From: Acaudatibacter sp963835495
GTDB lineage: Bacteria > Pseudomonadota > Alphaproteobacteria > Caulobacterales > Caulobacteraceae
Length of the DNA stretch: 64,000 nucleotides
Assembly (NCBI GenBank): GCA_963835495.1
Contig: CAWIFQ010000003.1
Coordinates: 372,001 to 436,000, forward strand
Direction of reading: 5' to 3'
Position 1 is the first letter of the stretch. Each line of letters starts with the position of its first letter. The notes below the pieces were generated by a model. It was not told the origin of the DNA and did not search any database. It worked only from the letters and a program-made list of their open reading frames with translations. A program made the translations under genes and the position numbers. Positions 63,654 to 64,000 of the stretch are shown one piece after another.

Positions 63654-64000
63654 ATGCGTTTCGTCACCGCCACCCTCACGATCACAGCCATTTGCGCCAG
63701 CGCGGCCGTCGCTGTCGCTTCCACCCCTCGCCTCAACGACGTGCAGTTCATCGCCGCCAACCGCTGCCTCGGGATCGAGAGCAGCAAGCAGTTCGCCTCG
63801 CCCGACGCCGAGGCGCTGCGCCAGCTGCTCAAGAACCAGCCCGGCGGCCGCGACTCCTACATCTACGACAAGGCCGACCAGGCCCGCGAAGATGGCGAGC
63901 GCGACGCGTCCCGCTCCAGCGCCGATGTGAACGCGCGGCTCGCCGCGGAGCGCGACGGGATCTGCCGGGCCTTGGTCAGCACCACCACGGCGTCCACGCC
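63654..64000 (+). CDS. Secreted protein of unknown function, cut by the window end
   Basis: At least 115 residues; the frame is open at base 64000. Residues 1-22 are a signal peptide ('TLTITAICASAAVAVA'), so the product is exported to the periplasm or beyond. The mature part is polar and helical, with Cys in 'ANRCLGIESS' and 'DGICRALV' that could form a disulfide. ATG 63654 follows an AAGGGAGAG ribosome site. It is preceded by an AT-rich region with TGTAAG half-sites. No family is recognised. Confidence 0.75.
   Translation, partial: MRFVTATLTITAICASAAVAVASTPRLNDVQFIAANRCLGIESSKQFASPDAEALRQLLKNQPGGRDSYIYDKADQAREDGERDASRSSADVNARLAAERDGICRALVSTTTAST

Overview
The window is about 64 kb of very GC-rich DNA with dense gene packing and many 1-4 nt start/stop overlaps. 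Gene content and protein style suggest an alphaproteobacterium, most likely in the Caulobacterales (Phenylobacterium/Caulobacter type). This is an inference: no rRNA or other marker gene is present. I see no tRNA, rRNA, CRISPR array, transposase, integrase or phage gene.

Left flank (1-22.9 kb) is a mosaic of metabolic and stress genes: a frameshifted M20 peptidase, a universal stress protein, a serine hydrolase, an SMP-30-type lactonase, a PEBP lipoprotein, an epimerase, aminodeoxychorismate synthase (pabB), a ProA-like dehydrogenase, a formaldehyde dehydrogenase (frmA), an SDR/TetR pair, a CLC channel, a CDF-TetR-oxidoreductase run, a Nudix hydrolase, a chromate transporter, a nitronate monooxygenase and an ArsR/SRPBCC pair. 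A ~105 bp palindromic intergenic repeat occurs three times here, and other repeat-like palindromes lie in intergenic gaps.

Centre (22.9-53.3 kb) is a complete-looking type VI secretion (T6SS) locus in three blocks. Block 1 (minus strand): tssA-tssB-tssC-hcp-tagJ-tssE-tssF-tssG-clpV plus a methyltransferase. Block 2 (plus strand): vgrG, an unknown protein, the FHA protein TagH and a PAAR tip. Block 3 (minus strand): tssK-tssL(OmpA)-tssM-tagF-pppA-ppkA. No TssJ lipoprotein gene was found. Next to block 3 lie a membrane-anchored M23 peptidoglycan peptidase and a second, transmembrane PP2C phosphatase. The extracytoplasmic half of that phosphatase is homologous to the extracytoplasmic half of the kinase PpkA. 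A kinase and a phosphatase therefore appear to share one periplasmic sensor domain, which is the most original observation here. Two core genes look damaged: tssC has an in-frame TAA before its conserved last 41 codons, and tssK has a +1 frameshift near its 3' end. Together with frameshifts in the M20 and 5'-nucleotidase genes, this points either to real decay or to single-base errors in the sequence.

Right flank (53.3-64 kb) holds a GDT1-family Mn2+ exporter behind a clear yybP-ykoY manganese riboswitch, a DUF2214 membrane protein, a run of three tiny coupled genes, dusA, a pair of unknown small proteins (one Cys/Gly-rich), a block of nested inverted repeats, a frameshifted 5'-nucleotidase, an enoyl-CoA hydratase, an AlkD-like repair protein, a retropepsin-like protease, a DUF1289 protein and the start of a secreted protein cut by the window edge.
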